Translations under genes and position numbers: made by a program
From: an uncultured Spirochaetaceae bacterium
Lineage (GTDB): Bacteria > Spirochaetota > Spirochaetia > Treponematales > UBA12059
Length of the DNA: 10,590 nucleotides
Direction: 5' to 3'
Assembly (NCBI GenBank): GCA_938004315.1
Contig: CALKWG010000530.1
Span: forward strand, 1-10,590
In this document: piece after piece, positions 1 to 6,247 of the stretch
Position numbering within the stretch: position 1 is the first letter of the stretch
Layout: every line of letters starts with the position of its first letter
Notes under the pieces: generated by a model
Told to the model about the DNA's origin: nothing
Database searches by the model: none
The model's input: only the letters and a program-made list of their open reading frames with translations

Positions 1-150
1 TCGGTGAAGGAGCATAAGAAGATCGTCGAGCTGTTCAAGGCCGGGGACTTCGTCGGCGCGGCCGCGTACATACGCGACGTGCATTGGTCCTTCGCGGTGC
101 AAGAGCGCTTCATCAAGGCCTACTACCTGGCCGCGCGGGGCGACTCGTGA
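1..150 (+). CDS. C-terminal end of a GntR-family regulator (FCD domain), partial
   Basis: The first reading frame is open from the window edge to a TGA at 148-150 and gives 49 residues. They look like the last helices of an FCD ligand-binding domain: an EHKKIVELFKAGDF stretch matches the usual 'EH-x-x-I-hydrophobic-x-A-x-x-x-x-D' helix, whose His is normally one of the metal or effector ligands in FCD proteins. The N-terminal winged helix lies outside the window. The stop overlaps the GTG start of the glycyl radical activase (GTGA), so the regulator is probably co-transcribed with, and controls, the activase and the dehydratase. The effector would be hydroxyproline or a related metabolite by inference only. 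The family call rests on one short segment and is moderate. Confidence 0.55.
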   Translation, partial: SVKEHKKIVELFKAGDFVGAAAYIRDVHWSFAVQERFIKAYYLAARGDS

Positions 151-1202
151 CGCAGGCGGGGCGGGTAGCGGCTCGCGCGGCCGCCGCGGAGCGCAGGGGA
201 CTCGTCTTCGACATCCGGCGCGACGCCGCCCACGACGGCCCGGGGATCAGGACCACCGTATTCCTAAAAGGCTGCCCCCTCTCCTGCGCCTGGTGCCATA
301 ATCCAGAAGGCCTCTCGCCCGAGCCCGAGCTCAGCTTCAACGCGTCGCGCTGCCTCGGCTGCTCATCCTGCGTTACGGCCTGTCCGGACGGCCTCGACCC
401 GAGGACGCGGCAGCGCGCGGCCGGCTGCGCCGCTTGCCCGGCTCCCTGCGCCGAAGCCTGCCCCACGGACGCCCTGCGCCGTATCGGCCGGGGCCTGGGC
501 CTCGCGGAGCTCATGGCTGAGCTCCGCGCCGACAAGCCCTTCTACGACGCGTCGGGCGGCGGCGTGACCTTCTCAGGAGGCGAGCCGCTTATGCAGGCGG
601 CCTTCCTCGAAGCCGCGCTCCTCGCTTGCCGGGACGAGGGCATACGGACGGCTATCGAGACTTCGTCCTTCGCGCCTCCGGAGATTTTCATGCGCGTCGC
701 GCGAGGGGCGGACCTGCTGCTCCTCGACCTCAAGTTCGCCGACGAAGGGCTCCATCGCCTGCATACGGGCGTATCGAACGCGCCCATACTCGCCAACCTG
801 CGCGCCGCGGCCCGGGAGGGCCTAGCTTACGCGCTCCGCCTGCCGCTCATACCCGGTTATAACGACGCCGAAGTCGAGCTTACGGCCATGGCCGAGCTGG
901 CCGCCGAGCTCCTAGCGAGCTGGCGAGCCGCGCGGGCCGCTCGGGCCGCTCGGGCCGCTCGGGGTTTATCCGCGGCGACGCCGGGCGGACCGGGCTCGGC
1001 CGTATCGAGCGACGCGGGCTTAGGCGGGGCGCCGGAGCCCGAACTCCATATCCTACCCTACCACGACTCGGGAACAGGCAAGTACGCCCTACGCGGCCTC
1101 GCCTACCCGGCCGCCGGGACGGAAGCCCCGAGCCGCGGGCGGCTCGAGCGCGTCGCCTCCATCTTTGAAGGTCGCGGACTACGCGTCCGCATAGGAGCTT
1201 AA
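147..1202 (+). CDS. Glycyl radical enzyme activating enzyme (radical SAM, PFL-AE type), probable HypD activase
   Basis: This radical-SAM enzyme of 351 residues would install the glycyl radical on the dehydratase encoded just downstream. Visible motifs are the SAM cluster C43-x3-C47-x2-C50, a ferredoxin-like insert with two four-Cys sets (C69, C72, C75, C79 and C94, C97, C101, C105), GGGVTFSGGEP at 137-147 (SAM-binding GGE), a DLLLLDLKF strand near 189-197, LRLPLIPGYND near 230-240, and HILPYH near 301-306. The two extra clusters are typical of activases for dehydratase-type glycyl radical enzymes. I chose the GTG at 147 because it overlaps the upstream stop by four bases; a longer frame from TTG at 84 would run far into the upstream gene. 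Oddity: residues ~259-298 form an Ala/Arg then Gly/Ser/Pro-rich insert, encoded partly by a 9-bp tandem repeat, just before the last conserved strand. The gene ends one base before the dehydratase start. Confidence 0.9.
   Translation: MTQAGRVAARAAAAERRGLVFDIRRDAAHDGPGIRTTVFLKGCPLSCAWCHNPEGLSPEPELSFNASRCLGCSSCVTACPDGLDPRTRQRAAGCAACPAPCAEACPTDALRRIGRGLGLAELMAELRADKPFYDASGGGVTFSGGEPLMQAAFLEAALLACRDEGIRTAIETSSFAPPEIFMRVARGADLLLLDLKFADEGLHRLHTGVSNAPILANLRAAAREGLAYALRLPLIPGYNDAEVELTAMAELAAELLASWRAARAARAARAARGLSAATPGGPGSAVSSDAGLGGAPEPELHILPYHDSGTGKYALRGLAYPAAGTEAPSRGRLERVASIFEGRGLRVRIGA
924..963 (+). repeat. 9-bp in-frame tandem repeat inside the activase gene
   Basis: The unit cgggccgct occurs three times perfectly at 933-941, 942-950 and 951-959. 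A diverged copy (cgagccgcg) lies at 924-932 and a partial cggg at 960-963. It encodes a repeated Arg-Ala-Ala tract at the start of a low-complexity linker. Because the unit is a multiple of three, copy-number change by slippage would lengthen or shorten the linker without breaking the frame. Confidence 0.9.
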
Positions 1203-1203
1203 T

Positions 1204-3564
1204 ATGACCGAACGGATCAAGGCCTTACGGAAGGCCAGCGTAGACGCCAAGCCGAGCTTTTCATCGGAGCGGGCCGTCCTCACCACCGAGTACTATCGCG
1301 AGCGGGCGGGCACGCTCTCGACGCCGATGCTCCGCGCGGGGAATTTCTACCATCTATGCGATAAGAAGACCATCTATATAGGCGAAGGCGAGCTGATCGT
1401 CGGGGAGCGCGGCCCTGCGCCCAAGGCGGTGTCGTCCTTCCCCGAGCTCACCTGCCACTCGGTCGAGGACCTTCGCATACTCGACGGCCGACCGATGACC
1501 AGCTATGCCGTATCGGAGGCCGACATCGAGGCCTATAGGGAGACGGTCATCCCCTATTGGCGCGGACGGAGCATGCGCGACCGCGCCTTCGCCGAGCTCC
1601 CGGAAGCGTGGCTCGCCTACTACGAGGCCGGCTATTTCACCGAGTTCATGGAGCAACGCGCGCCGGGCCACACCTCCTTGGACGGTACGATCTACCGCCG
1701 CGGCCTCCGCGCCGCCAAGGAAGAGATAGAGCAGGCTCGAACCCTGATCGACTGGGCCGCTGATCGCGATGCATGGGACAAAGATGAAGAACTAAAAGCT
1801 ATGGCCTTGGCCTGCGACGCCGCGATACGCTTCGCCGAGCGCCATGCCGAGCTGGCCGAAGGCATGGCGGCCGCCGAGCCCGATGCGACCAGGGCGGCCG
1901 AGCTTAGGCGCATCGCGGAGATCTGCCGCCGCGTGCCGGCCGAGGCGCCGCGCGACTTCTGGGAGGCCCTGCAGGCCTACTGGTTCTGCCACCTAGGGAC
2001 CATTACCGAGCTCAACGGCTGGGACGCCATGAGCCCCGGCCGTCTCGACCTGCACCTGGGGCCTTTCTATAAGCGCGACCTGCGCGAAGGGCGATTGACG
2101 CGCGAACAAGCGAAGGAACTCTTGTCCTGCCTCTGGATCAAGGTAAACAACACCCCGGCGCCGCCCAAGGTCGGCGTCACGGCGGCCGAGAGCGGCACCT
2201 ATAACGATTTTACCAACATAAACCTGGGCGGCCTCACGCGCGAGGGCGAAGATGCATCGAACGAATTAAGCTATATCGCGCTCGAGGTCCTCGACGAGCT
2301 TCGCCTGTTGCAGCCGCAGGCCAACCTGCAAGTATCGGCCAAGACCCCCGACGGGCTCCTTAAGGAGGCGTGCCGGGTGATACGCAACGGGGCCGGCTAC
2401 CCGAGCCTCTTCAACGCCGACGAGGTGGCCCAGGCCATGATAGGCATGGGCAAGGAGCCCGGCGACGCGCGCGAGGGCGGCACCTCCGGCTGCATAGAGA
2501 CCGGCTGCTTCGGCAAGGAAGCCTACATCCTGCACGGCTACATGAACCTGCCTAAGATACTCCTCCTCGCGCTGAACGACGGCGTCGACGCGGAGAGCGG
2601 CCGTCGCCTGGGGCCGGCGACGGGCGACCCGCGCTCCTTCAAGGGCTTGGACGGGCTGTACGCGGCCTTCGAGGCGCAGCTGTCCCACGTTATAGAAACC
2701 AAACTGCACGTGTCTCACTACCTAGACCGCATGTACGCCCGCCTAGCGCCCGCTCCCTTCCTCTCGGTCCTGATCGACGGTTGCGTCGCCTCGGGCCGCG
2801 ACTACTACGACGGCGGCGCGAAGTATAACACCGACTATATCCAGTTCGTCGGACTCGGCACCTTGAGCGACTCCTTCGCCGCCATAGAGGAGTTCGTCTA
2901 CCGAAGCGGTCGCGTCTCTATGGATACCCTCCTTACGGCGCTGCGCTCGGACTGGCGGGACCAGGAGGCCCTGCGCCTCCTCCTTACGAACAAGGCGCCC
3001 AAGTACGGCAACGACGACGACCGGGCCGATAGCATCGCGGTACGGGTCATCGACACGCTCCTAAAGCTCTTAGACGGCCGGCCGTCGCCGCGCGGCGGGA
3101 TCTACCACATCGACCTCCTCTCCACGACCTGCCACGTCTACTTCGGCCTTAAGACCGGCGCCACACCCGACGGCCGCCGCGCCGGAGCCCCCGAATCGGA
3201 CGGGACCTCGCCATCGCAGGGCGCCGACCGCAAGGGGCCGACCGCGGTCATGAAGTCCTTAGGCAAGCTCGGCCAAGCCAGGACCGGCGGCACCCTGCTC
3301 AACCAGCGCTTCCTACCCGCCGCCCTCTCGGGCGACGAAGGGCTCGAGCGCCTCGCGGCCCTGGTGCGCGGCTACTTCAGCCTGGGCGGGCATCACGTGC
3401 AGTTCAACGTCGTCGATACGGAGACCCTGCGCGCCGCCCAGAGGAAGCCTGAGGACTACCGCGACCTGCTCGTGCGCGTCGCCGGCTACTCCGACTACTT
3501 CGTCGACCTGGATAGGGACCATCAGGAGGAGATCATCTCGCGGCACGCCAACGAGTCGGCATGA
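1204..3564 (+). CDS. hypD: Glycyl radical enzyme, probable trans-4-hydroxy-L-proline dehydratase (HypD)
   Basis: The 786-residue product is a full-length glycyl radical enzyme. The radical loop is RVAGYSDYF with Gly761, and the thiyl Cys is C430 in SGCIETG. HypD dehydrates trans-4-hydroxy-L-proline to (S)-pyrroline-5-carboxylate in the cytoplasm of anaerobes. Compared with the Clostridioides difficile HypD residues I recall (F152, H160, D278, S334, D339, F340, C434, E436, Y450, T645, G765), this protein has F148, H156, D274, S330, D335, F336, C430, E432, Y446, T641 and G761. All are identical at a constant offset of four, which argues for HypD rather than formate acetyltransferase, glycerol, choline or isethionate enzymes. 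The numbering is from memory. The start ATG is one base after the activase stop, with AGGAG at 1193-1197 six bases upstream. The ~120 bp after the stop have no convincing terminator. The name should not be confused with hydrogenase maturation HypD. Confidence 0.85.
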   Translation: MTERIKALRKASVDAKPSFSSERAVLTTEYYRERAGTLSTPMLRAGNFYHLCDKKTIYIGEGELIVGERGPAPKAVSSFPELTCHSVEDLRILDGRPMTSYAVSEADIEAYRETVIPYWRGRSMRDRAFAELPEAWLAYYEAGYFTEFMEQRAPGHTSLDGTIYRRGLRAAKEEIEQARTLIDWAADRDAWDKDEELKAMALACDAAIRFAERHAELAEGMAAAEPDATRAAELRRIAEICRRVPAEAPRDFWEALQAYWFCHLGTITELNGWDAMSPGRLDLHLGPFYKRDLREGRLTREQAKELLSCLWIKVNNTPAPPKVGVTAAESGTYNDFTNINLGGLTREGEDASNELSYIALEVLDELRLLQPQANLQVSAKTPDGLLKEACRVIRNGAGYPSLFNADEVAQAMIGMGKEPGDAREGGTSGCIETGCFGKEAYILHGYMNLPKILLLALNDGVDAESGRRLGPATGDPRSFKGLDGLYAAFEAQLSHVIETKLHVSHYLDRMYARLAPAPFLSVLIDGCVASGRDYYDGGAKYNTDYIQFVGLGTLSDSFAAIEEFVYRSGRVSMDTLLTALRSDWRDQEALRLLLTNKAPKYGNDDDRADSIAVRVIDTLLKLLDGRPSPRGGIYHIDLLSTTCHVYFGLKTGATPDGRRAGAPESDGTSPSQGADRKGPTAVMKSLGKLGQARTGGTLLNQRFLPAALSGDEGLERLAALVRGYFSLGGHHVQFNVVDTETLRAAQRKPEDYRDLLVRVAGYSDYFVDLDRDHQEEIISRHANESA

Positions 3565-3617
3565 GGCTAAGGGAGGGATAAGAAGCGCTTTTAAGAGTTT
3601 TTTCCAATTCCTTCCGC

Positions 3618-3653
3618 GGCGCATAGCGCCTATTATGCCGGTATCGAAACCGG
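3618..3653 (+). promoter_or_regulatory. Possible promoter and dyads upstream of the SUMF1-domain gene
   Basis: A TATTAT box (3631-3636) lies 51 bases before the next start codon. It is directly preceded by a perfect dyad ggcgc-ata-gcgcc (3618-3630), which could be an operator. A second small hairpin, ccggt/accgg at 3638-3642 and 3649-3653, would fall at the start of the transcript. The -35 position at 17-bp spacing (ttcctt, 3608-3613) is a poor match, so this is a candidate only. The remainder of the 123-bp gap (3565-3687) holds a T6 run at 3598-3603 without a stable stem before it, and a ribosome site at 3677-3682. Confidence 0.3.
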
Positions 3654-3687
3654 GCGCATAGGAACCCGCGCCCGCCGGGAGGAATGG

Positions 3688-4686
3688 ATGAGACCTGACA
3701 CCCTTAGGCGAACGCGTCGCCTAATCGCCGCCGCGACCGCCATGGCGGCCCTAGCCTGCCTAAGCCTCGCGTGCGCCGCCCCGAGGGCGGAGGCCGCGAT
3801 CGTGGAGCCCATAACGGACGAGCTAAGCGTCCCCCACGCGACGCCGGCCATGACCCTAGTGAAAGCGGGGAGCTTCGCCATAGGCGACGAGACCGGCGAG
3901 CTCTGGGACGGGACGAGGCCGGTTCACGAGGTGACGCTGAGCTACGACTTCCTTATAGGGACGTACCAGGTCTTCTTCGACGAGTACGACCGCTTCACCC
4001 TGGCGACCGGGCGACATGCCCTCTACGACTTCGGCTGGGGGCGTGAGAGTCGACCCGTCGTGAACCTGAGCTGGTGGGACATGGTCGACTACTGCAACTG
4101 GCTCAGCCTGCGGGTGGGCCTTAAACCCGCCTACAACGTCGAGCACGAGCTTATAGATGCGGAGGGTCGTCCGACGACGGACATCAAGCTGGTCGAAGGG
4201 TATAGGCTCCCGACCGAGGCCGAATGGGAATACACCGCCTCCGGCGGGCATGAGCGGGCCCCCGGCGCTCGGCGCTTCCTCTTTCCCGGCTCGGACCTAA
4301 TCGACGAAGTGGCCTGGTATTCGGGCAATTCGGGAGACGAATGGGTATTCAAAGGCTCGGAGACGACGGTCGATTATTCCATGCACGGGGCCTCGCTCTA
4401 CGAAGGCCGCTCGACCCAGCCGGTCGGCCTAAAGAAGCCCAACGAGCTGGGCATCTACGACCTGGGCGGCAACGTCTGGGAATGGTGCCACGATTGGTAC
4501 GCCGAGTACGACGAAAGCCCGAAGCTCGATCCCATCGGCGCGGCCGAAGGCCACGTGCGGGTCATACGCGGCGGCAGTTGGATATTCGGCGCCAACGATT
4601 GCCGCACGGCCAACCGCTATTGGCGCGGCGCTTACGACAAGAACTTCCGCATCGGGTTCAGGATAGCCAGGACCGCGAAGCCGTAA
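3688..4686 (+). CDS. Exported SUMF1/FGE-sulfatase-domain protein, possible lipoprotein
   Basis: The 332-residue product has an Arg-rich N-terminus, a hydrophobic stretch (about 12-29) and Cys29 in LSLAC. This is only a loose lipobox, so it could be a lipoprotein or be cleaved after AEA near residue 36. The rest is one SUMF1 (C-type-lectin-like) domain: V58-K-A-G-S-F near its start, RLPTEAEWEY at 173-182, NELGIYDLGGNVWEWC at 252-267, RVIRGGSW at 291-298, and a closing GFRIA. True formylglycine-generating enzymes carry a catalytic Cys pair after the GGS motif. Here that segment reads GGSWIFGANDC, with one Cys (C305), so sulfatase activation is unlikely. Related domains also serve as ligand-binding or iron-dependent oxidase modules, and the function is unknown. 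The ATG at 3688 has GGGAGG at 3677-3682. The gene is followed by a terminator and appears monocistronic. Confidence 0.8.
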   Translation: MRPDTLRRTRRLIAAATAMAALACLSLACAAPRAEAAIVEPITDELSVPHATPAMTLVKAGSFAIGDETGELWDGTRPVHEVTLSYDFLIGTYQVFFDEYDRFTLATGRHALYDFGWGRESRPVVNLSWWDMVDYCNWLSLRVGLKPAYNVEHELIDAEGRPTTDIKLVEGYRLPTEAEWEYTASGGHERAPGARRFLFPGSDLIDEVAWYSGNSGDEWVFKGSETTVDYSMHGASLYEGRSTQPVGLKKPNELGIYDLGGNVWEWCHDWYAEYDESPKLDPIGAAEGHVRVIRGGSWIFGANDCRTANRYWRGAYDKNFRIGFRIARTAKP

Positions 4687-4711
4687 CGAGGGCTTCATCA
4701 GGATACGCAGA

Positions 4712-4756
4712 GCGGGTCGACGGTGGCTAGGCTACGGTCGATCCGCCCTACTTTTT
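4712..4756 (+). terminator. Intrinsic terminator after the SUMF1-domain gene
   Basis: The arms GCGGGTCGAC (4712-4721) and GTCGATCCGC (4737-4746) pair over ten positions with one G-U. After a G-G mismatch the stem continues with GTGGC/GCTAC (4723-4727 and 4731-4735, one G-U) closed by a TAG triloop. Five bases after the stem comes TTTTT (4752-4756). It ends the upstream transcript 26 bases after the stop codon and separates it from the sigma-factor operon. Confidence 0.65.
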
Positions 4757-4787
4757 ACCAACCTCTCGCCGAGCCGCGGCGTATACT
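4755..4787 (+). promoter_or_regulatory. Probable promoter of the sigma-factor operon (leaderless type)
   Basis: A TATACT box (5 of 6 against TATAAT) lies at 4782-4787, only eight bases before the ATG at 4796. Transcription would therefore begin at or within a couple of bases of the start codon, and no purine-rich ribosome site precedes it. The best -35-like element, TTACCA at 4755-4760, is 21 bp away, which is too far for a standard housekeeping promoter. The promoter may be activated or read by another sigma factor. A short dyad cgccg-agccg-cggcg (4767-4781) abuts the -10 box. Confidence 0.4.
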
Positions 4788-4795
4788 AAGGCACG

Positions 4796-5371
4796 ATGGA
4801 CGAACGGCGGCGGCGCGAGTTCCGCGATAACGAAAACTTAAACGCGGACGGGCGGCGCGCGCTCTTCGAGGAGGTATGGCGCGCATGGCGGCCTAAGCTC
4901 ATCGTCTACCTCGGCTCGTTCGCCGCCCTCTCGGCGGAGGACGCCGAGGAGCTGGCCGGCGACGCGCTCCTACGCGCCATGGAGAAGGCGCCCTCGTACG
5001 ACCCATCACGCCCCTTCGCCCCTTGGTTATTCGCGCTGACCCGCCGCCTCGCGCTCTCGAGCCTACGGCGCGCGGGCCGGAAGGTCGAGCTCCCTGTCGA
5101 GCCGTCTGAGTTCGACGCGCGGGGGGACGAACGGCGGCCCGGCCCGGAGGCGCTGCTCTTAGACGCCGAGCGCCGCGCGGAGGCCGCCCGCCTCCTGTCG
5201 GCCTTGCCGGCTCCCGAGCGGGAGCTGGCCTATCTGGTGTATGGGGCGGGGCTCAGCCTAGCCGAAGCAGCGTCGACCACGGGGAGCCCCCTAGGGACGG
5301 TGAAGTGGCGATTGCATCGCATGCGCGCGTTCCTGCGGGCGGGGAAGGAGGCTATCGATGCGCGATCCTGA
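4796..5371 (+). CDS. ECF-type RNA polymerase sigma factor
   Basis: The 191-residue protein has the two-domain layout of group-4 sigma factors. Region 2 (about 22-92) runs from LFEEVWRAWRPKLIVYL through the helix with DALLRAMEKAPSYDPSRPFAPWLFALTRR, where the 'P-x-x-W-L' core-binding and -10 recognition helices sit. A charged linker (about 95-128) follows. Region 4 (about 130-182) holds LPAPERELAYLVYGAGLSLAEAA then GTVKWRLHRMRAFLR, a helix-turn-helix for -35 recognition. The ATG at 4796 lacks a Shine-Dalgarno sequence and sits just behind a -10-like box. The 3' end overlaps the next start by 14 bases, which couples it to a small membrane protein, the usual arrangement for a sigma/anti-sigma pair. 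The trigger and target promoters are unknown. Confidence 0.85.
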   Translation: MDERRRREFRDNENLNADGRRALFEEVWRAWRPKLIVYLGSFAALSAEDAEELAGDALLRAMEKAPSYDPSRPFAPWLFALTRRLALSSLRRAGRKVELPVEPSEFDARGDERRPGPEALLLDAERRAEAARLLSALPAPERELAYLVYGAGLSLAEAASTTGSPLGTVKWRLHRMRAFLRAGKEAIDARS

Positions 5372-5723
5372 GGCGCGCCGCCAAGGCGCCGAACCCGAAG
5401 AGCTGCTCGCCGCGTACTTCGCCGATGAAATTCGCCTGGCGGGCGCCGCCTCGCCCGAGCCGCCCGCCTTGCCTAGGCTCGCGCGCAGGCGGGGCGAGCT
5501 GGCCGGCACGGCGGCGTTAGCGGCCTGCGCGCTCGGGGCGGCGCTCCTGACCGCGGCCTGCGCGCCTGAAGCCCCCTTGGCCCGCCACATCGACGCGAAG
5601 GCGGGCGTCATGGAGCTGGCGGCGCGCGAACTGGGCGAAGGACTAGGACGCATGATCGAGGCCGGCATGATGCATTTTAAGTCCGCGCCGCTACGGGGCG
5701 CTCAGCCTAAGGAGGACGTATGA
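5358..5723 (+). CDS. Small single-pass membrane protein, candidate anti-sigma factor
   Basis: I do not recognise a named family. The 121-residue product has a ~45-residue charged N-terminal part (EPEELLAAYFADEIRLAG near 12-29), one Ala/Leu-rich membrane segment (about 49-69, with Cys57 and Cys68), and a ~50-residue C-terminal part rich in amphipathic helix (AKAGVMELAARELGEGLGRMI). The cytoplasmic N-terminus, single span and position directly behind an ECF sigma gene are the layout of many anti-sigma factors. The zinc-finger HxxxCxxC motif of the common class is absent. The ATG at 5358 lies inside the end of the sigma gene with AAGGAGG at 5345-5351, six bases upstream. The stop overlaps the next start (ATGA). 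The anti-sigma role is inferred from context only. Confidence 0.6.
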   Translation: MRDPEARRQGAEPEELLAAYFADEIRLAGAASPEPPALPRLARRRGELAGTAALAACALGAALLTAACAPEAPLARHIDAKAGVMELAARELGEGLGRMIEAGMMHFKSAPLRGAQPKEDV

Positions 5724-6199
5724 AAGGTTCTGGACTTCGTTTCTTGTTAGGAGGCCTCGCGGCCTTAGTCTTATGCGCGTTCGGAGGATTCTGGAGCGGT
5801 TTAACCGTCTCGGGGGTCTTAGCCTACCTGGACGCGGCCAGCGGCGTCATGATGTTGGGCCTACCTCTGGTGATGCTCGCCACGAGCTGGAGCCCGCGCG
5901 AGATGGCCCGGGCTTTCCGTAGCGCCGCGAGCCGCGAGGCGAGCGAGGCGGAGCTCGAAGACGCCGAGCATTTCTTTAAAACCGCCGGGCGCTATGTCTT
6001 GGCCGCGGCGCTCTTCAGCATCCTCATCGGCGTGGTAGCCATGCTCATGTTCCTGGAGGATCGCTCGCGCCTGGGTCCGAACCTGGCTATAGCGCTCCTC
6101 TCGGCGCTGTACGGGGCCTTCTTAGAGCTGGCCGTCTGCCTGCCCTTCGAGTCGTCGGCGAGGCGCAGGCTCATAGCGTTCCGAAACGGGCGCGCCTAA
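5720..6199 (+). CDS. Four-helix membrane protein, weakly MotA/TolQ-like
   Basis: The 159-residue product shows four hydrophobic segments at about 8-30, 33-54, 92-112 and 121-143. A charged loop of ~37 residues (55-91) lies between the second and third. The stretch LGPNLAIALLSALYG followed by a P142 in VCLPF and then basic SARRR recalls the last helices of MotA/TolQ/ExbB proton-channel subunits ('ALLTTLYG...LP...K/R'). YLDAASGVMMLGLPLVML recalls the MotA segment 'F-I-D-x-x-S-x-x-x-V-x-G'. The cytoplasmic loop is much shorter than in MotA and no MotB-like partner is seen, so a motor role is not supported. The start overlaps the previous stop (ATGA), with AAGGAGG at 5709-5715. It is the last gene of the sigma operon and may be a sensor or part of the anti-sigma complex. 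The family assignment is tentative. Confidence 0.6.
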   Translation: MKGSGLRFLLGGLAALVLCAFGGFWSGLTVSGVLAYLDAASGVMMLGLPLVMLATSWSPREMARAFRSAASREASEAELEDAEHFFKTAGRYVLAAALFSILIGVVAMLMFLEDRSRLGPNLAIALLSALYGAFLELAVCLPFESSARRRLIAFRNGRA

Positions 6200-6209
6200 C
6201 GCTTAACTT

Positions 6210-6238
6210 TTGCGCGCCGGCTCGAGATACGTTATCAT
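6210..6238 (+). promoter_or_regulatory. Probable promoter of the DHH-CBS gene (leaderless type)
   Basis: TTGCGC (6210-6215) and TATCAT (6233-6238) match the -35 and -10 consensus at 4/6 and 5/6 with 17-bp spacing. The ATG follows the -10 box by nine bases, so the transcript would start within a few bases of the start codon. No Shine-Dalgarno sequence is present in that gap (cgagccggt). Confidence 0.5.
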
Positions 6239-6246
6239 CGAGCCGG
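6217..6246. promoter_or_regulatory. 30-bp near-perfect dyad over the -10 region, candidate operator
   Basis: CCGGCTCGA (6217-6225) is the exact reverse complement of TCGAGCCGG (6238-6246). The symmetry continues inward with GATA (6226-6229) and TATC (6233-6236) around a CGT centre, with one extra A at 6237. Thirteen base pairs are thus symmetric with one bulge. It ends one base before the start codon and contains the -10 box. No T tract follows on either strand, so it does not look like a terminator. A repressor site or a start-blocking RNA hairpin are the likely roles. Confidence 0.55.
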
Positions 6247-6247
6247 T

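Noticed and set aside
84..146. Upstream TTG start that would lengthen the activase by 21 residues
   Set aside because: It lies deep inside the regulator gene, has no ribosome site, and the extra residues have no family match. The GTGA overlap at 147 fits coupled translation.
3586..3603. T6 run after hypD as an intrinsic terminator
   Set aside because: The only pairing before it is a loopless aagcgctt palindrome and a three-bp stem, so no stable hairpin can be drawn.
4570..4686. Variable region of a diversity-generating retroelement
   Set aside because: The fold and position would fit, but no template repeat or reverse transcriptase is in the window. Kept only as a check in the SUMF1 finding.
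4341..4730. Open + strand frame of 129 codons inside and past the SUMF1-domain gene
   Set aside because: It is a +1 shadow of the conserved C-terminal half; it runs into the terminator and has no recognisable domain.
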